DNA of 64,000 bases from Mytilus galloprovincialis. Its lineage: Eukaryota; Mollusca; Bivalvia; Mytilida; Mytilidae. The notes below the pieces were generated by a model, which was not told where the DNA came from, ran no database searches, and saw only the letters and a list, made by a program, of their open reading frames with translations. Positions 61,398 to 64,000 of the stretch are shown piece after piece. The stretch lies in contig NC_134839.1 in NCBI RefSeq assembly GCF_965363235.1, positions 77,711,410 through 77,775,409 of the forward strand. The letters are read 5' to 3'. Position 1 is the first letter of the stretch, and every line of letters starts with the position of its first letter. A program made the translations under genes and the position numbers.

Positions 61398-64000
61398 CTT
61401 TTCAATAGATAACAATACATATATATACAGTCATATTTTCTGAGAAATGAAATTCATCACATTGAACAAACCCCTAAGTATGATTATTTTACACTTGCAT
61501 TATTATGGTAATATTTCAAAGTTTGTTGATAGTTAACAGGTCAAAGTATTTCATCTCAGTTAAAATTTAATTAAAAAGGGATACGCTGTTATGGCGTTTT
61601 TTTAAATGAAAAAAGGATAACATATTTTGTTATCTCGTGGTCATTTAAGTTTATTTTACGGCATGATTTATGCTCATTGTTGAGGTGTGTATGACCCAGA
61701 CTGAGTGTATGATGACCTTAGTTGTTTTTATCTGTGTCCTTGATTTCTTCGTGAATATATGCCTCATTTAATATCCGACCACATATTTTTTTTTGTGTAT
61801 GTAAACTTTCGAGCAAAATGTTTTTACAGGTAAAGTCATAAAACTTTTTCTTATTTAGTTAAACACCCAAAAGAAGCAATGACATTACCAGTATGAATAT
61901 ACATTGTATTAGACAAAAAAGAACTTGGTGATGATCATGAATAAGATACACATAAAAAAAGAAATCTGCTTTTAGAGAAGAGCTTCCACAAAGCTGCTAA
62001 CTCTTAATCATTCGTTAGTTTAGAAAATACGTAAAGGAAATAATATATTGCTATCAAATGCAGACGCATACAACATAAAAGCATTTCCACATCTCTCTTC
62101 TTATTACTGCAGTATAAGATTGACATAGTCCAATGAGTAAACGAGTAAGCATGTTTAAAAGAATTTCAAAAGAAACTTCCGAAGATTTGAATCTGAAACC
62201 AAATCTTTGAGTAGACAGAGACAAACAAACAGTAATTAAGAAGATCAGAACACAAAAACTATCAATGGAATTATACAAACCTTTCGAATATTGGCAGAAC
62301 AGAGAGAGCAGTAAATGTAATTGTTTAAACACACAAATAAATTTTAACATCAAGATATAATCGTGTTCTATAGAATATAAACCTATATCCATATCGAATA
62401 ACATAATAAATAAACAGATGCGCCAAGGGCATGTGACACGCCAGTCACATTTTCAATAAAGTTCAACCAGAGGGCGCAACTTTTTACGACCGTAGAGGTC
62501 GAACCCTGGACGGTTGAGACAAGTATGGACACATTCAAGCTAGATACAGCTCTGAATTTGGATTGTGATTAAATAGTTGACACAGCATAGGTTTCTGACA
62601 CAGAATGAATGTGGTCTAATGAACTTAATTTTTTTTGCTTTTGAGCAATACACTATGCTGTTGAATATTGTCCTCTCAAAAATTGAAGAAATTTTCTTTT
62701 TTAAAATCCAATTTTTTTCACCTCCGCCTTCCCCTTATTCCAAAAATGATCTCTAATGGAGTTTGCAACACTAACTACTCATTTAAATACATCATAAAAT
62801 ATTAAAATACAAAATGTCATACAGTCATGGTTAAAATTAATATCAATTAATAGCAACTTCTAAAAACTAAATGGGGAATGTGTCCAAAGGGACACAGATG
62901 ATGCCCCGCTAGCATATAACGTTATAAAGGGACGTAACTCAAGAACTGTAAATGTGAAGGTGCCAAACATGGAACTTAAACTGCGTTTAGAGGTAATAAG
63001 CATTATATACACATTTCATTGAATTTAGTTCAGACAAACTTAAAGTTAAGAAAACAGAAACTAAAAAAATCTTCAATTTTTCCACTTGAAGAGGGGCATA
63101 ACCCTAGAATGATAATCAGAGTGCTTGTAATCACTGAATGGTAAAAATTGCTTTAATTTATCAGTTGGTAGTAAAGTGAATATTGATTTAAGTTGATTCA
63201 ACTACTATTCTGGACAAAGAAAGATAACTCCAATTTCAAAAGAAGATTTCACAAAGTATTGGTTTTAGGTAATTCAACAACCATACTGGACAAAGAAAGA
63301 TAACTCCAATTTATTGTCTTGAAACTACAAAAATGCTTGTTTTTGCCCTTTATTCCTAGCCTGCTTGCCCTATAACCCACAACATATATCCCAACCTTCT
63401 ACTTATGGTATTCAACATAGTGGTACAATTTCAGAACAATTGAAATACTTATACACAACTTTTTGTCCTGACACTAGATCAATGCTTGTTTTGGGTCCCT
63501 TTGGGCCCCTAATTCCTAAACCTTAAGGATCATAACCCCATAATCAATCCCAAGCGTCTATTTGTGGTTATAAACATTGTGTTAAAATTTTATTTATTTC
63601 TATTTTCTTATACTTAAGTTATTATCCGGAAATCATCCGTCTTCGAGGACGACGAGGACGACGTGATACCAATATACGACCGCAAATTTATTGCGGTCGT
63701 ATAAAAACTTCTCTATTTTAAATCAGAAATTTATAAAAAAAAAACCTAAAGGGAGTTTATCTTAATAGTTATAAAACAGTAAACAAAGTTTAACAAAAGT
63801 TGTCTGAGCACCTTAAGGATATTGTCCAAAAACTTGAAAATCACCCCTTTTTTATGAATAAAATCTTATAACTAGGAAATGTAAAACTTAAATTTATAAA
63901 AATCAAAAGCGAGCATACAACAATAGATTTAAACAATTTATCAAAATTTCTGTGAAATTGTTTTTGTGTTATTGTCCGAAAACTGGAAAATCCCCCCTTT
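61398..64000. other. Upstream flank or 5' introns of the P450 gene; no exon found
   Basis: No segment with the proline-rich hinge or the other early P450 motifs was found on the minus strand, so the first exons probably lie beyond 64000. A 116-codon minus open frame at 62054-62404 has no P450 features and is taken as chance. Most of 62456-63707 is a dispersed element; 63800-64000 holds a repeat-like AT-rich block in which TATTGTCC(A/G)AAAACT recurs. Confidence 0.5.
62456..63707 (-). mobile_element. TATACGACCGCA-type repeat, copy 3
   Basis: It begins with an AACCAGAGGGCGCAAC block and TTTACGACCGTAGAGGTCG, and ends with a terminal hairpin at about 63674-63703 (TACGACCGCAA, 6 bases, TTGCGGTCGTA). 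The middle is more diverged than copies 1 and 2 but keeps words such as ACAGCTCTGAATTTGGATTG and TTTGGGCCCCTAATTCCTAA. Confidence 0.6.

Noticed and set aside
62054-62404. 116-codon minus open frame as the missing P450 N-terminus
   Set aside because: It is hydrophobic, but it lacks the proline hinge and other early P450 motifs and has no donor in the phase needed by the 61397 exon.

Overview
The window is animal (metazoan) nuclear DNA, AT-rich and intron-rich. It is almost certainly from a bivalve mollusc of the mussel (Mytilus) type. Three lines point there: interspersed repeats I recognise from mussel genomes recur throughout (for example the element ending GTGGTATGATTGCCAATGAG, the AGCTCACCTGGCC element and the TATACGACCGCA element); small exons have GT-AG introns of 0.3-6 kb; and the proteins are animal-type. 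No operons, CRISPR array or bacterial features are present. The genus is inferred from repeats remembered, not searched.

Left part (1-22.1 kb). A single exon at 3532-3656 on the minus strand encodes the N-terminal part of a leucine carboxyl methyltransferase 2 / TYW4-like protein (wybutosine tRNA modification); the rest lies beyond the left edge. Head to head with it, on the plus strand, a complete 12-exon gene (5623-22136) encodes a 466-residue MINDY3 (FAM188A) deubiquitinase. Its introns hold many repeats, including a large nested insertion (15.0-20.9 kb) that contains a decayed Gypsy-type LTR retrotransposon remnant.

Middle part (22.1-45.9 kb). About 6 kb of repeat-filled intergenic DNA, with two clear non-autonomous TIR elements, precedes a complete 10-exon plus-strand gene (28199-45896). 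It encodes a 1032-residue protein with an N-terminal 9-residue repeat tract, a dynamin-like GTPase domain, a helical stalk with a hydrophobic segment, and a C-terminal protein kinase domain. It resembles DSTYK (dual serine/threonine and tyrosine kinase), but the GTPase motifs look largely intact.

Right part (45.9-64 kb). A minus-strand cytochrome P450 of clan 3 (CYP3A-like) runs from 61397 down to 48913 in 10 exons. About the first 100 residues lie outside the window or were not found.

The genes do not form an obvious pathway. The two most notable signals are the GTPase-kinase protein and a recurrent pattern in which short tandem arrays are anchored on the 3' ends of exons. MINDY3 exon 5 has about 22 copies of a 52-bp unit carrying the splice donor; MINDY3 exon 11 has 4 copies with donors; a P450 internal exon has about 5 decayed copies with a donor; and the P450 terminal exon has 4 copies spanning the stop codon. 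All exon models were read by eye from splice consensus, reading frame and remembered protein families, without RNA or database support.
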